NCBI GenBank assembly: GCA_036561005.1
Contig: DATBQE010000141.1
Coordinates: 1 to 38,008, forward strand
Source of the DNA: PKWO01 sp036561005
Lineage (GTDB): Bacteria > Pseudomonadota > Gammaproteobacteria > Burkholderiales > Burkholderiaceae_D
Length of the DNA stretch: 38,008 bases
Reading direction: 5' to 3'
A program made the translations under genes and the position numbers. Every line of letters starts with the position of its first letter. The first letter of the stretch is position 1. This document shows, piece by piece, positions 8,162-16,009 of this stretch. Under the pieces are notes generated by a model. The model was not told the origin of the DNA, made no database searches, and saw nothing but the letters and a program-made list of their open reading frames with translations.

Positions 8162-8953
8162 TCAGGGTTTTCTCAGGCTGCGCACCAAGCCTTGCGGATA
8201 CATGCCGCGCGAGACCAGTTTCCATGCAATCATCCGCACGATCCGCGCGATGTCGAGGATGGGACGGAAATGGCTCGCGCGCGCATCGGGCATGTAGATG
8301 GCGGCTATCGGCACGGGGCAACTGGTGACACCGATGCGACCGGCCTCGATCAGAATTTCGCTCTCGAAAACGAAACAGGAAGACCGCCGGTGCGCCACCT
8401 TGATCCTGTCAAGCAAGGTCGCTGGATAGACGCGAAAGCCGGACTGGCTGTCGATGATGGGATAGCCGGCGGCCCACGCCACCCAAAAATTGGCGAAGCG
8501 GTTGGCGTTATAGCGCGAACGCGGGATTTTATCTTTCTCGTGCAGTCGTGAACCAATGATGATGGTATCGGGCGCGGCACGAAAGTGCCGCAGCAGGCGC
8601 GGAATGTCCTCCGGCAGGTGCTGGCCATCGCCATCGATGGTGACTATGCCGACAACCATGCGCTTGCGCGCCTCGATGAAACCGTCCCATAGGCTGCTTG
8701 CCTTGCCCTGGTTGGTGTCATGGCGCAGGAGGGTGATAGGCAAACCTTCCAACGCCGCAGCAGTGCCATCGTTTGAACCGTCGTCGACTACGATCACAAG
8801 CCGGATAATTGCCAGGCTGCGCACAACAAGATCGCGTATGGTGCGGACCTCATTGTAGGCCGGGATGATGAGCGCAATATCGTCGTTGACCTCCCGCTCA
8901 ATGGCGCCATCGACCGCGGCTTTCGCGTTGACGGCCGGCGATTGGCGCGTCAC
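8162..8953 (-). CDS. Family 2 glycosyltransferase of the aryl-polyene-type operon
   Basis: A 263-aa cytosolic GT-A glycosyltransferase, last gene of the operon. The start is a GTG (8953) overlapping the ketoreductase stop as GTGA. Motifs are IIPAYNE (29-35), VVDDGSNDGT (55-64), the metal-binding DGDGQH (107-112) and SRYNANRFANFW further on, as in dolichol-phosphate-mannose-synthase-like proteins. No membrane helices are clear. In E. coli-type aryl polyene clusters a glycosyltransferase and acyltransferase occur as one protein; here they are separate. It probably helps couple the polyene to its lipid or sugar anchor, which is an inference from context. Its end lies 11 nt from the convergent S41 gene with no visible terminator between. 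Confidence 0.83.
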   Translation of the reverse strand: MTRQSPAVNAKAAVDGAIEREVNDDIALIIPAYNEVRTIRDLVVRSLAIIRLVIVVDDGSNDGTAAALEGLPITLLRHDTNQGKASSLWDGFIEARKRMVVGIVTIDGDGQHLPEDIPRLLRHFRAAPDTIIIGSRLHEKDKIPRSRYNANRFANFWVAWAAGYPIIDSQSGFRVYPATLLDRIKVAHRRSSCFVFESEILIEAGRIGVTSCPVPIAAIYMPDARASHFRPILDIARIVRMIAWKLVSRGMYPQGLVRSLRKP

Positions 8954-9669
8954 GCCATGGCTCCGTTGATCGAGATGATCTGTCCGGATATATAAGAGGC
9001 TTCCTCCGACGCAAGGAAGCGCACCAGGCTTGCCACTTCGTCGGGTGTGCCGGCACGCTTCATCGGCACTAGTTGCTTGACCATGTCGGCTGGAAACGCT
9101 TCCGCACTCATTGCTGTTGCGATGATGCCTGGGGCGACCGCATTGACCGTAATGCCACGCGTGGCCAGTTCCATCGCCAGCGATTTTGTCGCGCCGTGCA
9201 GGCCGGCCTTGGCCGCCGCATAGTTGGCCTGTCCGCGGTTGCCCATCACACCGGCAACCGACGACATGTTGACGATACGGCCCCATCGCGTACCCATCAT
9301 CGCCAGTAGCAGCGGCTGGGTCACGTGAAAAAAGCCGTTCAGCGAAACGTCGATTGGACGATGCCACTGGGCTGCTTCCATGCCGACCAAAAGCGCGTCG
9401 TCATGCACGCCGGCATTGTTGACCAGCACTTGAATCGGACCGCCAAGCAGCAAAGCCTCCAATGCCAGCGCCGTCTGGGCGCCATCGGCGACGTCGAAGC
9501 TCACGGCTGTCGCGTGCAGGCCTTGCGCTGCCAATTCTTGCGCCAATTGCTGTGCCGAATCGATATTGCTATTGGCGTGGACAATGACTTGCAGGCCGTC
9601 ACAGGCCAGGCGGCGGCATATCGCTGCGCCAATGGCGCCACTGCCGCCGGTAACCAGTGCGCGTTTCAT
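8950..9669 (-). CDS. 3-ketoacyl-ACP reductase (FabG/ApeQ-like)
   Basis: A 239-aa short-chain dehydrogenase that reduces the beta-keto group of ACP-bound chains with NAD(P)H. The Rossmann glycine motif TGGSGAIG is at residues 7-14 and NNAG at 84-87. The catalytic Ser137, Tyr150 and Lys154 (YAAAK) are all in place, and the C-terminus SYISGQIISINGAMA is FabG-like. Its ATG overlaps the preceding dehydratase stop as ATGA, and its stop overlaps the glycosyltransferase start. In this operon it would supply the reductive step of each polyene extension round. Housekeeping FabG is a possible alternative, but the tight coupling argues for a pathway-specific role. Confidence 0.93.
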   Translation of the reverse strand: MKRALVTGGSGAIGAAICRRLACDGLQVIVHANSNIDSAQQLAQELAAQGLHATAVSFDVADGAQTALALEALLLGGPIQVLVNNAGVHDDALLVGMEAAQWHRPIDVSLNGFFHVTQPLLLAMMGTRWGRIVNMSSVAGVMGNRGQANYAAAKAGLHGATKSLAMELATRGITVNAVAPGIIATAMSAEAFPADMVKQLVPMKRAGTPDEVASLVRFLASEEASYISGQIISINGAMA

Positions 9670-10130
9670 GATTCGAACCCTTCCAGGACAACGGCCACCC
9701 GCCCTTCCATCACGGCTTGACCATCGGCCGTGAGGGCAAAGGAATAAATCGAACGTCCGCCTTCGCTGATCAGCTGCTGTGCATCGACAATCAGGTCCCC
9801 GGCGATATCATCGAGCCGCGCGACGTGCCAGCGCACATCTTTCGCGTTGGCCAGGTAGCCAACCGATGGTGCACGGGCGACGCCCCCGGCAGCGGCATGT
9901 TTCGCTTTGAGTCCCCCGTGCACCGCAACTGCCTGCGCTGCATACTCAATTCCGCACACCGCCAGCAAGCCGTCCGCCGTGCGCAAGGGGTTCGACGGAT
10001 CGCGGTGGCTGGCACTGCAACAGCGGATGCAATCAGCATCCCATGACAACACCCCGTCGAGCAAACACATGCCATTCTGATGCGGAATCAGCGATGCTAT
10101 ATCGAGATCTTGAGCGACAACATTCAACAT
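9666..10130 (-). CDS. Hotdog-fold 3-hydroxyacyl-ACP dehydratase (ApeP-like)
   Basis: A 154-aa single hotdog-domain protein expected to dehydrate 3-hydroxyacyl-ACP to the enoyl form, giving conjugated double bonds. The opening LIPHQNGMCLLDGV and the helix VCGIEYAAQAVAVHGGL are typical of the FabZ-like dehydratases in aryl polyene clusters; the helix holds the likely catalytic acid region. It overlaps the preceding chain-length-factor-like gene by 7 nt and the ketoreductase by 4 nt. It is one of two dehydratase modules in the operon, the other being fused to the AMP ligase. No enoyl reductase is present, consistent with a polyene product. Confidence 0.87.
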   Translation of the reverse strand: MLNVVAQDLDIASLIPHQNGMCLLDGVLSWDADCIRCCSASHRDPSNPLRTADGLLAVCGIEYAAQAVAVHGGLKAKHAAAGGVARAPSVGYLANAKDVRWHVARLDDIAGDLIVDAQQLISEGGRSIYSFALTADGQAVMEGRVAVVLEGFES

Positions 10131-10915
10131 GGGAACACCCTGGCCGACAAGGTCTGGCCGAGATAGTCGAAATCCACTGTGCTATCCCCACCCGCCGCCA
10201 AGGCAGCCAGCAGAGGCAAAGCGCGGGCCGCCGGGCAACCGGCAAACGGCGCCGGCAGGCAGGCGGGCAGGGCCGTTGCCGGCCGGGCCTGCACCAAGTC
10301 AATTTCCAACCGGGCCAGGCTGGCGCCAGACCGTTGCCAGGTCAAAAGCAGCGACGTGGCGCAATCGATTTCGATCGGGCGGAGCTCGGAAAACGGTTCC
10401 AGCATACGTGCGTCGGAGGCCGTGTACAGGACGTCAACCTGCTCGTCAGTAGTCTGCGCCGCTGCCTCCAGCAGGCCGGCGGCGAAACTTTCATCGAAGG
10501 CGGAAAGGCAGGTCGAACCGAGCTTCATGCCCATAGCCATGCTCCAGTATCCGGCGGTGGCATTGTGCACGGAATTTGCAAATCTGGTGGGCGAAACAGC
10601 AGGTTCATCCTGCGTCAGGCCATCCATGATTTGTATGATGGTTTGGCTATCGCCATCGGAACTGCTGAACACGCAAGCAAGCTGTTGGTGCGCTTTCGCG
10701 GGCGCACTCTGCATCGCTTCATGCGCAGCATTGAGGGTAAGGCGAGCCAGCGCAATGCAGCGTCGCCGCTCTGCAGGGGCGAGTATTGCAGGCGCAGTAG
10801 GCGGCACGTCTTGCCAGACGTAGTCGGCGTTGCCGTTCAAAATGGCGCGCGCAGCCGGCCAGCCGATCAAACCCGGCGCCAGCAGGCCTATGCTTTCGAT
10901 ATACAGGGTGATCAT
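10124..10915 (-). CDS. Short ketosynthase-like protein, probable chain-length-factor partner (ApeC-like)
   Basis: A 263-aa protein resembling only the N-terminal half of a ketosynthase, as do the chain-length-factor partners of aryl polyene systems. It has the FANSVHNATAGYWSMAMG and SAFDESFAAGLLEA segments of that family. No canonical TACSSS active site or C-terminal His/His elements are present, so it should be catalytically silent and act by pairing with the full ketosynthase encoded immediately upstream in transcription. The ATG at 10915 overlaps the ketosynthase stop as ATGA, favouring stoichiometric coexpression. The C-terminal third (Ala/Pro-rich) is less conserved in appearance. Confidence 0.82.
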   Translation of the reverse strand: MITLYIESIGLLAPGLIGWPAARAILNGNADYVWQDVPPTAPAILAPAERRRCIALARLTLNAAHEAMQSAPAKAHQQLACVFSSSDGDSQTIIQIMDGLTQDEPAVSPTRFANSVHNATAGYWSMAMGMKLGSTCLSAFDESFAAGLLEAAAQTTDEQVDVLYTASDARMLEPFSELRPIEIDCATSLLLTWQRSGASLARLEIDLVQARPATALPACLPAPFAGCPAARALPLLAALAAGGDSTVDFDYLGQTLSARVFPC

Positions 10916-12096
10916 GCATCCGCCCGGGAAAAGAGCAGGCTGCAGTTACTGCCGCCGAAGCCGAAGGAATTGGAAAGGATATGGCGCGGATTCGCCGAAC
11001 GGGATTCGCGCACGTAGTTGGCATGCAATTGCGGATCGATTTCGATGGCCGTCCCGCCACCTGGAATCAGGCCGTGGTGCAAACACAAGGCACTGATTAC
11101 CGCTTCGGTGATACCGGCGGCACCGAGCGTATGACCCGTCGCACCCTTGGTCGAACTGCAGGCAACATCACTGCCCAGCACGTCCAATACGGCCAGATCT
11201 TCCGCCGCGTCGTTGCTAGGCGTGCCGGTGCCATGCAGATTGACGTAGTCGATCTGCGCCGCCTGCAGGCCTGCGCTGCGCAAAGCCGCGCGCATCGCCT
11301 GGGCCGCGCCTGCACCCTGCGGGTGCGGCGTTGACATGTGATAGGCATCACTCGACTCGCCATAGCCGGACAGGACGATCTCGCTATTGCCGCTTCGTTC
11401 CAGCAGAGCAAAACCGGCGGCTTCGCCGATCGATATGCCTTTGCGCGCTGCATCCCACGGGCGGCAGGGCTCGGGCGAAACGAGCTCAAGGGAAGAAAAG
11501 CCGTACAGCGTGGTCAACGAAAGCGAATCGACCCCGCCGACCACGACGGCGTCACACAATCCCTGGCGCAGGAAGCGCGCGGCGCTTGCAAACACCTTGG
11601 CGCTCGACGAACAGGCCGTCGAGATGATATGGCCCGGTCCTTCCAGCGCCAGACGCCTGCGCACAAAATCGGTCAGGCTAAACAGGCTGTGCCGTTCGCG
11701 ATAGCGTACGTCGGCAGGCCACGCACCAGCATGGCGCCGCACACGGAATGCCAATTCGGTCTCGAATATCCCTGAAGTCGATGTCCCCAGAATCACTGCG
11801 ACCCGATGTGCACCATAGGCGACGCGCGCGCGGGCAACTGCCTCCATGAAGCCGTCCTGGCGCAAACCAAGTTGCGCCAGTTGATTGTTGCGACAGGTAT
11901 AGGCTAATAGTTTGGCGGGCAACTGCTCCTGTTCCACGCCGTCGACGCGGCCTATCCAGGTGGCCAGCGGGGCGTCCCGGAAATCATTCTGGCGCAGACC
12001 GCTAAGTCCGGAGCGCAAGGCCGCAACGGTGGCACCGACCCCCGCGCCAAGTGCGCTGGTGGTGGTGAATGCAGTCAGATAAATTGGTTGGGGCAC
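10912..12096 (-). CDS. Beta-ketoacyl-ACP synthase (ApeO/FabF-like ketosynthase)
   Basis: The elongating ketosynthase of the operon, about 394 aa. The Cys-His-His triad is complete: STACSSS (Cys162), NLHGTGTPSND (His288) and STKGATGHTLGAAG (Lys317, His322). It should condense malonyl-ACP with the growing arylpolyene chain, with the short ketosynthase-like protein as partner. The start is uncertain: I favour GTG at 12096 because the next residues (PQPIYLTAFTTTSALG) match the usual ketosynthase opening. A TTG at 12120 would add eight residues. Neither has a good ribosome site. It lies about 60 nt after the exporter gene. The operon shows only this one full ketosynthase, whereas E. coli-type clusters carry a second. 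Confidence 0.88.
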   Translation of the reverse strand: MPQPIYLTAFTTTSALGAGVGATVAALRSGLSGLRQNDFRDAPLATWIGRVDGVEQEQLPAKLLAYTCRNNQLAQLGLRQDGFMEAVARARVAYGAHRVAVILGTSTSGIFETELAFRVRRHAGAWPADVRYRERHSLFSLTDFVRRRLALEGPGHIISTACSSSAKVFASAARFLRQGLCDAVVVGGVDSLSLTTLYGFSSLELVSPEPCRPWDAARKGISIGEAAGFALLERSGNSEIVLSGYGESSDAYHMSTPHPQGAGAAQAMRAALRSAGLQAAQIDYVNLHGTGTPSNDAAEDLAVLDVLGSDVACSSTKGATGHTLGAAGITEAVISALCLHHGLIPGGGTAIEIDPQLHANYVRESRSANPRHILSNSFGFGGSNCSLLFSRADA

Positions 12097-12155
12097 GATT
12101 TTCAGGACATTAGAAAGCAATTGGGCAGAAATTCATTCTCATAGTGTACGGTCAT

Positions 12156-14534
12156 TCAAGCATTCGGTTCTGTTACTCGTGTCGCTTGTTGTGCAAAGTC
12201 CGGTGCCAACACGCAGGCGCAGACCAAGCATAACAGTGAGCCGAGGGCCACGGTTTGGCCGATCGCGTGCAACACCGGTATGCGCGACAACATGAGCGTG
12301 CCGAACGACAGGAAGGTCGTCAGACTGCATATTGCCAGCGAAAAGTGATTGCGTCGCGTTTCTTCCACATTCGGCTCCCGCCGATTGAAGAACAGCGCAT
12401 AGTTCAGACCAATGCCAATCACCAGAAGAAAGGCGACCAAATGAAACAAAGTCAGTTTTTCCCCGCGCATTATAGTGAAAGCGGCACACATTGTGGTGCC
12501 GGCCAGCACCGGATATAGGACCTTTGCGGTGGCCCGCAACGAGCGCAAGGATACAAGCAGGAGTAAGGCAATCAATAGCAGGCCGAGAGCCGACAGGCGT
12601 AACGACTGATCACGATAGCCGTTCACCAGGCGTCCGGTATCGTCCTTCAAGTCGATGGTCACGACACCCTTGGCGCGCAGACCGGTCAAGGCTAGCTGCA
12701 GTTTCGCTTCGTCGGCGACGCCCCTGAGCGTGACCAAGGCATAAGTGCCATGTTGATCATGCAGCAGCAGCGATTGAACCTTCAATTCCAGCGATGTGCC
12801 GCGCAGATCGGCCGCTTGCAACGGTGCCTGCCGGCGCGCCGCGTCTATGTCATGCAGAAATGGTTCGAAGGCGTCGTCACGAAACGGCGAACCTTGCAAT
12901 GCCTGTTTCAGATTCCTTTGCAGGCTCGCTGCATCGGGCAATGCCGCCAGCCTTTGCGCCTGCAGTTGCCGGCTTGGCAGATAGTGCGCCGCCATGTCGT
13001 ATCCGTTGACGACGCCTCGTCCGACCATGTCGCGCAGATCTGCTTCGATGGCTTCGCTGCTGCGCAAGACCTGCTCGCTGTCGCTCCCGGCAATGACCAA
13101 TACGTGACGTATGTCGGGCGCCCCTAACTGGGTGCGCAGTTCCTGGTCCAGCAGCTTCGATTCGGTCGAAACTGGGCTCAGGCTGGCAAGATCGTCGTCC
13201 CAAAGCCTGCCTAGGCTGCCTCGCCAGACGAGTACCGCGCACGCAATCAGCAGCAGCGGCAACACCGCACGACGCCAACGATGCCCGGGCGCGAGGACGA
13301 ATGGCAAGTGCTCGGTTTTCCTGCCGGTGAAACGGTTTCCGGCCAGGAGCGGCAAGATGAACCGGGTGGTCAATCCCGCCACCGCCACGCCGGTCAACGA
13401 CAACAGACCGAGTTGCGCCAAGCCGGAGAAGCTCGACAATAACAGTGCGGTCGAGCTCAACACCGTCGTCAGCACGGCCAGGCGCAAGGTTGGGCCGATG
13501 CGGCGCAAAGCCGACTGCACTGCCTCGCCTCGCGCGGTATGCAGGAAGGCATAATTGGGATAGTCGACCGCCTCGCCGACCAGCGTCGCGCCGAAGGCCA
13601 GCGTGATGCCATGCACGCCCCCGAACCAGAGCGACACCACGGCGACCCCAGCCAGCAAGCCCGACGCTACGGGAACGAAAGCCAGCGCCGTCATCGCCGC
13701 GGAGCGATACACCAGCAACAAAACAAAAAGCACCAGCACACCGGCAATGGCCGACAGACGCCAGGAATCCTGTTCTATGGTTCGACGCGATTCGGCAGCA
13801 AAAACCGGTGTGCCGGAAAGCAGCAGGCGCAGGTTCTTGGCATCGGCCGGCGGCATTTTCTGCACCGCTGCGGCGAAATACGCTCGCAGGGCCGACACAG
13901 TATCTTGCTGTTGCACGGCGTCCATGCCGGATGCCGCCGTTTGCGCGATCAATAGCGCGCGCCTGCCATCGGCAGAGAACCAGACGCCATCGTGCAGGGC
14001 AAGCTTAGATCCCGGTGTCATGGATGCGGCGATACGCGCCACTTCACCGGTCGGGTCGAGCGGCAGCAAAGACTTCAGCACATCGCCAAAGGACGATTGC
14101 AGCAGCGCCGCATCGCGCGCAATGTCTTTGCGCATTGCCTCCACTCCGAAGTGATCTGGTTCGCCGCCTGGACCGAGTGCAGGCGTCAACGCGTAGCGAT
14201 AGCGCGTCAGTATCTCGCGTTCGGCGTCGAGCGCTTCAAGCTCGCCGTTTTGCACGAGGGAAAAACGCGTATCCTTACGCATTGCCTCTGCCATTGCAAA
14301 GCTTGTGCCGGCCAGATTTTCCACCCGGCCGCCTTCCACACCGATCAGAATGAGGCGCGAGGACGGGCCTTCGCGCAGCTGGTCGAGCAGGAGTTGTTGG
14401 GTGCGGTCGGGCGCGGAAGGCAGGAAGCCGGTCAGGTCGGTATAAATCTTCGTGTGCGCGCCGACGATCCATGCACAGCACGCCAGCACGGCAAGCCAAA
14501 CCAGCAGCGGCAGCAGGGTTCGGCGTTCATTCAT
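12156..14534 (-). CDS. MMPL/RND-superfamily lipid exporter
   Basis: A 792-aa inner-membrane exporter with two repeated halves, each one helix, a large periplasmic loop and a further block of helices (about 12 in all). The first half has the helix-4 acid in GEAVDYPNYAFLH; the equivalent in the second half reads IGIGLNYALFFNRRE, with Asn in place of Asp, so only one half retains the probable proton-relay acid. Exporters of this type are constant members of aryl polyene clusters and are thought to move the finished lipid-linked product across the inner membrane. The start ATG (14534) overlaps the LolA-like gene by 8 nt, which suggests the two work together in export. Confidence 0.88.
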   Translation of the reverse strand: MNERRTLLPLLVWLAVLACCAWIVGAHTKIYTDLTGFLPSAPDRTQQLLLDQLREGPSSRLILIGVEGGRVENLAGTSFAMAEAMRKDTRFSLVQNGELEALDAEREILTRYRYALTPALGPGGEPDHFGVEAMRKDIARDAALLQSSFGDVLKSLLPLDPTGEVARIAASMTPGSKLALHDGVWFSADGRRALLIAQTAASGMDAVQQQDTVSALRAYFAAAVQKMPPADAKNLRLLLSGTPVFAAESRRTIEQDSWRLSAIAGVLVLFVLLLVYRSAAMTALAFVPVASGLLAGVAVVSLWFGGVHGITLAFGATLVGEAVDYPNYAFLHTARGEAVQSALRRIGPTLRLAVLTTVLSSTALLLSSFSGLAQLGLLSLTGVAVAGLTTRFILPLLAGNRFTGRKTEHLPFVLAPGHRWRRAVLPLLLIACAVLVWRGSLGRLWDDDLASLSPVSTESKLLDQELRTQLGAPDIRHVLVIAGSDSEQVLRSSEAIEADLRDMVGRGVVNGYDMAAHYLPSRQLQAQRLAALPDAASLQRNLKQALQGSPFRDDAFEPFLHDIDAARRQAPLQAADLRGTSLELKVQSLLLHDQHGTYALVTLRGVADEAKLQLALTGLRAKGVVTIDLKDDTGRLVNGYRDQSLRLSALGLLLIALLLLVSLRSLRATAKVLYPVLAGTTMCAAFTIMRGEKLTLFHLVAFLLVIGIGLNYALFFNRREPNVEETRRNHFSLAICSLTTFLSFGTLMLSRIPVLHAIGQTVALGSLLCLVCACVLAPDFAQQATRVTEPNA

Positions 14535-15105
14535 GCTGCAGCGTCATGAGGGAGCGGTCACCGTTTGCTTCGAGCACGTCAACAGTGTCGACCTGATTTG
14601 TGCTGCCGGCAATGCGCAGGTTCTTGACCCGGCGCAGCATCGCGTCGTCGATCGGTGTGAGCGCCAGCGCCCATTGCTTTTGATTGCCTTCGAGCTTGAC
14701 TGAAAAATATTTTTGCAGTGTCGGCAAGTCGCCGGCCAAGGTCGCCCTCATGCTCTCTGCCAGGGCGGCCAGCACGGCATTGCTGCGCAGGCGCATGCTG
14801 CGCGAGCGGCCAACGGCGTCCTTCCAGGTGATTTCGTCGCCTTCGACGATGACAGCTTCGTCTTTCGGCTGCAGCACGTGCTTTTCCAGCCGGTCGGGTC
14901 GGCGATAACTGAGTATCCCGCTCGATTCGGCCGGCTCTTTCAGGATCGACAGCGTCTTTTTCTCGGTGAACCTGCTCTCGTGCGAAGGAGCCTGGGCCAG
15001 TGTCGCCATTAATTGCGCCACGTCCCATGATTGCGCTGCCGTCGGGATGGAAGCGCCAGAGAGCACGGCGCACAGCAGCCAGCCACACATCGTGATCTTA
15101 TTCAT
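14527..15105 (-). CDS. LolA-like periplasmic lipoprotein/lipid carrier
   Basis: A 192-aa protein with a signal peptide (MNKITMCGWLLCAVLSG, cleavage probably after PTAA). The mature part has the LolA-like pattern: an N-terminal helix (VAQLMATLAQAP), then beta strands with SRFTEKKTLSILKEP and GILSYRRPDRLEKHV. LolA folds bind acyl chains in a half-barrel. In this operon it should receive the aryl-polyene lipid from the MMPL exporter and carry it toward the outer membrane. I set the start at ATG 15105, which overlaps the acyltransferase stop by 8 nt; longer readings upstream would lose the signal peptide. It is not housekeeping lolA, judging from context and sequence divergence. Confidence 0.82.
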   Translation of the reverse strand: MNKITMCGWLLCAVLSGASIPTAAQSWDVAQLMATLAQAPSHESRFTEKKTLSILKEPAESSGILSYRRPDRLEKHVLQPKDEAVIVEGDEITWKDAVGRSRSMRLRSNAVLAALAESMRATLAGDLPTLQKYFSVKLEGNQKQWALALTPIDDAMLRRVKNLRIAGSTNQVDTVDVLEANGDRSLMTLQHE

Positions 15106-16009
15106 TCCAGTAGCGGTAGAAATTGAACCAGTTGAAAGGAGCGAGCCGGCAATAGTGTTCAAGGCGGTCCGCGTACCGCTGGACGCGCTCGTTGACACGC
15201 GCCGTGCGGTCCTTGCGCTCGACGGCAGGATTGGCTTCGAACAATTCGAAATGCAGCTCATATTTCTTGCCGCCGCGATACAGCCCGAAGAACAGTACCA
15301 CAGGGACATTGAGAATAGTCGCCAGCGCCATCGGGCCTTGCGGCAGCGTGACCTTGTCGCCGAAGAACTGGCATTCGACTTGCTTGCCGCTGGTAAAAAT
15401 TCGATCGCCCAACATGCCGACGATTTCATTGCGCTCAAGACATTCGTTGACCTTCAACAATGTGTCCGCTTGCCCCATGGCGATCACGGTGGGCTTCATG
15501 GCCGGATTCAACTCGTACATGATGTGATTCATCTTGTTGGCATGTGCTTCGTGCATCAACACATTGACCTTCAGGGATTGTTTGAACATCCCGAGAGTGC
15601 GCAGCACTTCGAAACTGCCGAGATGGGAGCCCATCAAGATGCAGCCGCGACCGCGCATATACGATTCCACCTCATGATAGCCGTGGACCTTCACATCGAA
15701 GTAACGGTATTGGCCCGTCAGCATGTAAAGGCGGTCGTGAATGGTGCTGGCGAACGTGTGGTAATGGCGCAATACGTCGCGCCAGCGCGGCCGATGCGGC
15801 AGCACGCGGCGCAGGTAATCGAGTGAACTACGCCTTGCTTCGAATGAAAACAGGATGAAATATAGACAGATGGGCGGCAGAAATATGCGGCCGAACGGGC
15901 GCCCGAAGCGCAGCGTGACCCAGGTCAGGATTTTCATCAATGCGAGGCTGCCCCGCTCTGATTGATCGAGCCAGCCTTTCTTGTCGCCATGCACATGGGC
16001 TGTCTTCAT
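15098..16009 (-). CDS. LpxL/HtrB-like lysophospholipid acyltransferase
   Basis: A 303-aa inner-membrane-associated acyltransferase. A hydrophobic anchor at about residues 40-57 precedes the catalytic HLGSFE (His129 to Glu134), the HX4E motif of the LpxL-type lipid A acyltransferases. GDRIF and the downstream LPQGPMALA segments also fit this family. In the operon it probably transfers the polyene or another acyl group to a lipid anchor; the acceptor is not known. The ATG at 16009 overlaps the ligase stop as ATGA. It is encoded apart from the glycosyltransferase, while related clusters can have the two fused. Confidence 0.87.
   Translation of the reverse strand: MKTAHVHGDKKGWLDQSERGSLALMKILTWVTLRFGRPFGRIFLPPICLYFILFSFEARRSSLDYLRRVLPHRPRWRDVLRHYHTFASTIHDRLYMLTGQYRYFDVKVHGYHEVESYMRGRGCILMGSHLGSFEVLRTLGMFKQSLKVNVLMHEAHANKMNHIMYELNPAMKPTVIAMGQADTLLKVNECLERNEIVGMLGDRIFTSGKQVECQFFGDKVTLPQGPMALATILNVPVVLFFGLYRGGKKYELHFELFEANPAVERKDRTARVNERVQRYADRLEHYCRLAPFNWFNFYRYWNE

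Noticed and set aside
10043..11017. Plus-strand frame across the ketosynthase/chain-length-factor genes (324 codons)
   Set aside because: It is opposite the overlapping biosynthetic genes and its product is Arg/Gln-rich with no motif.
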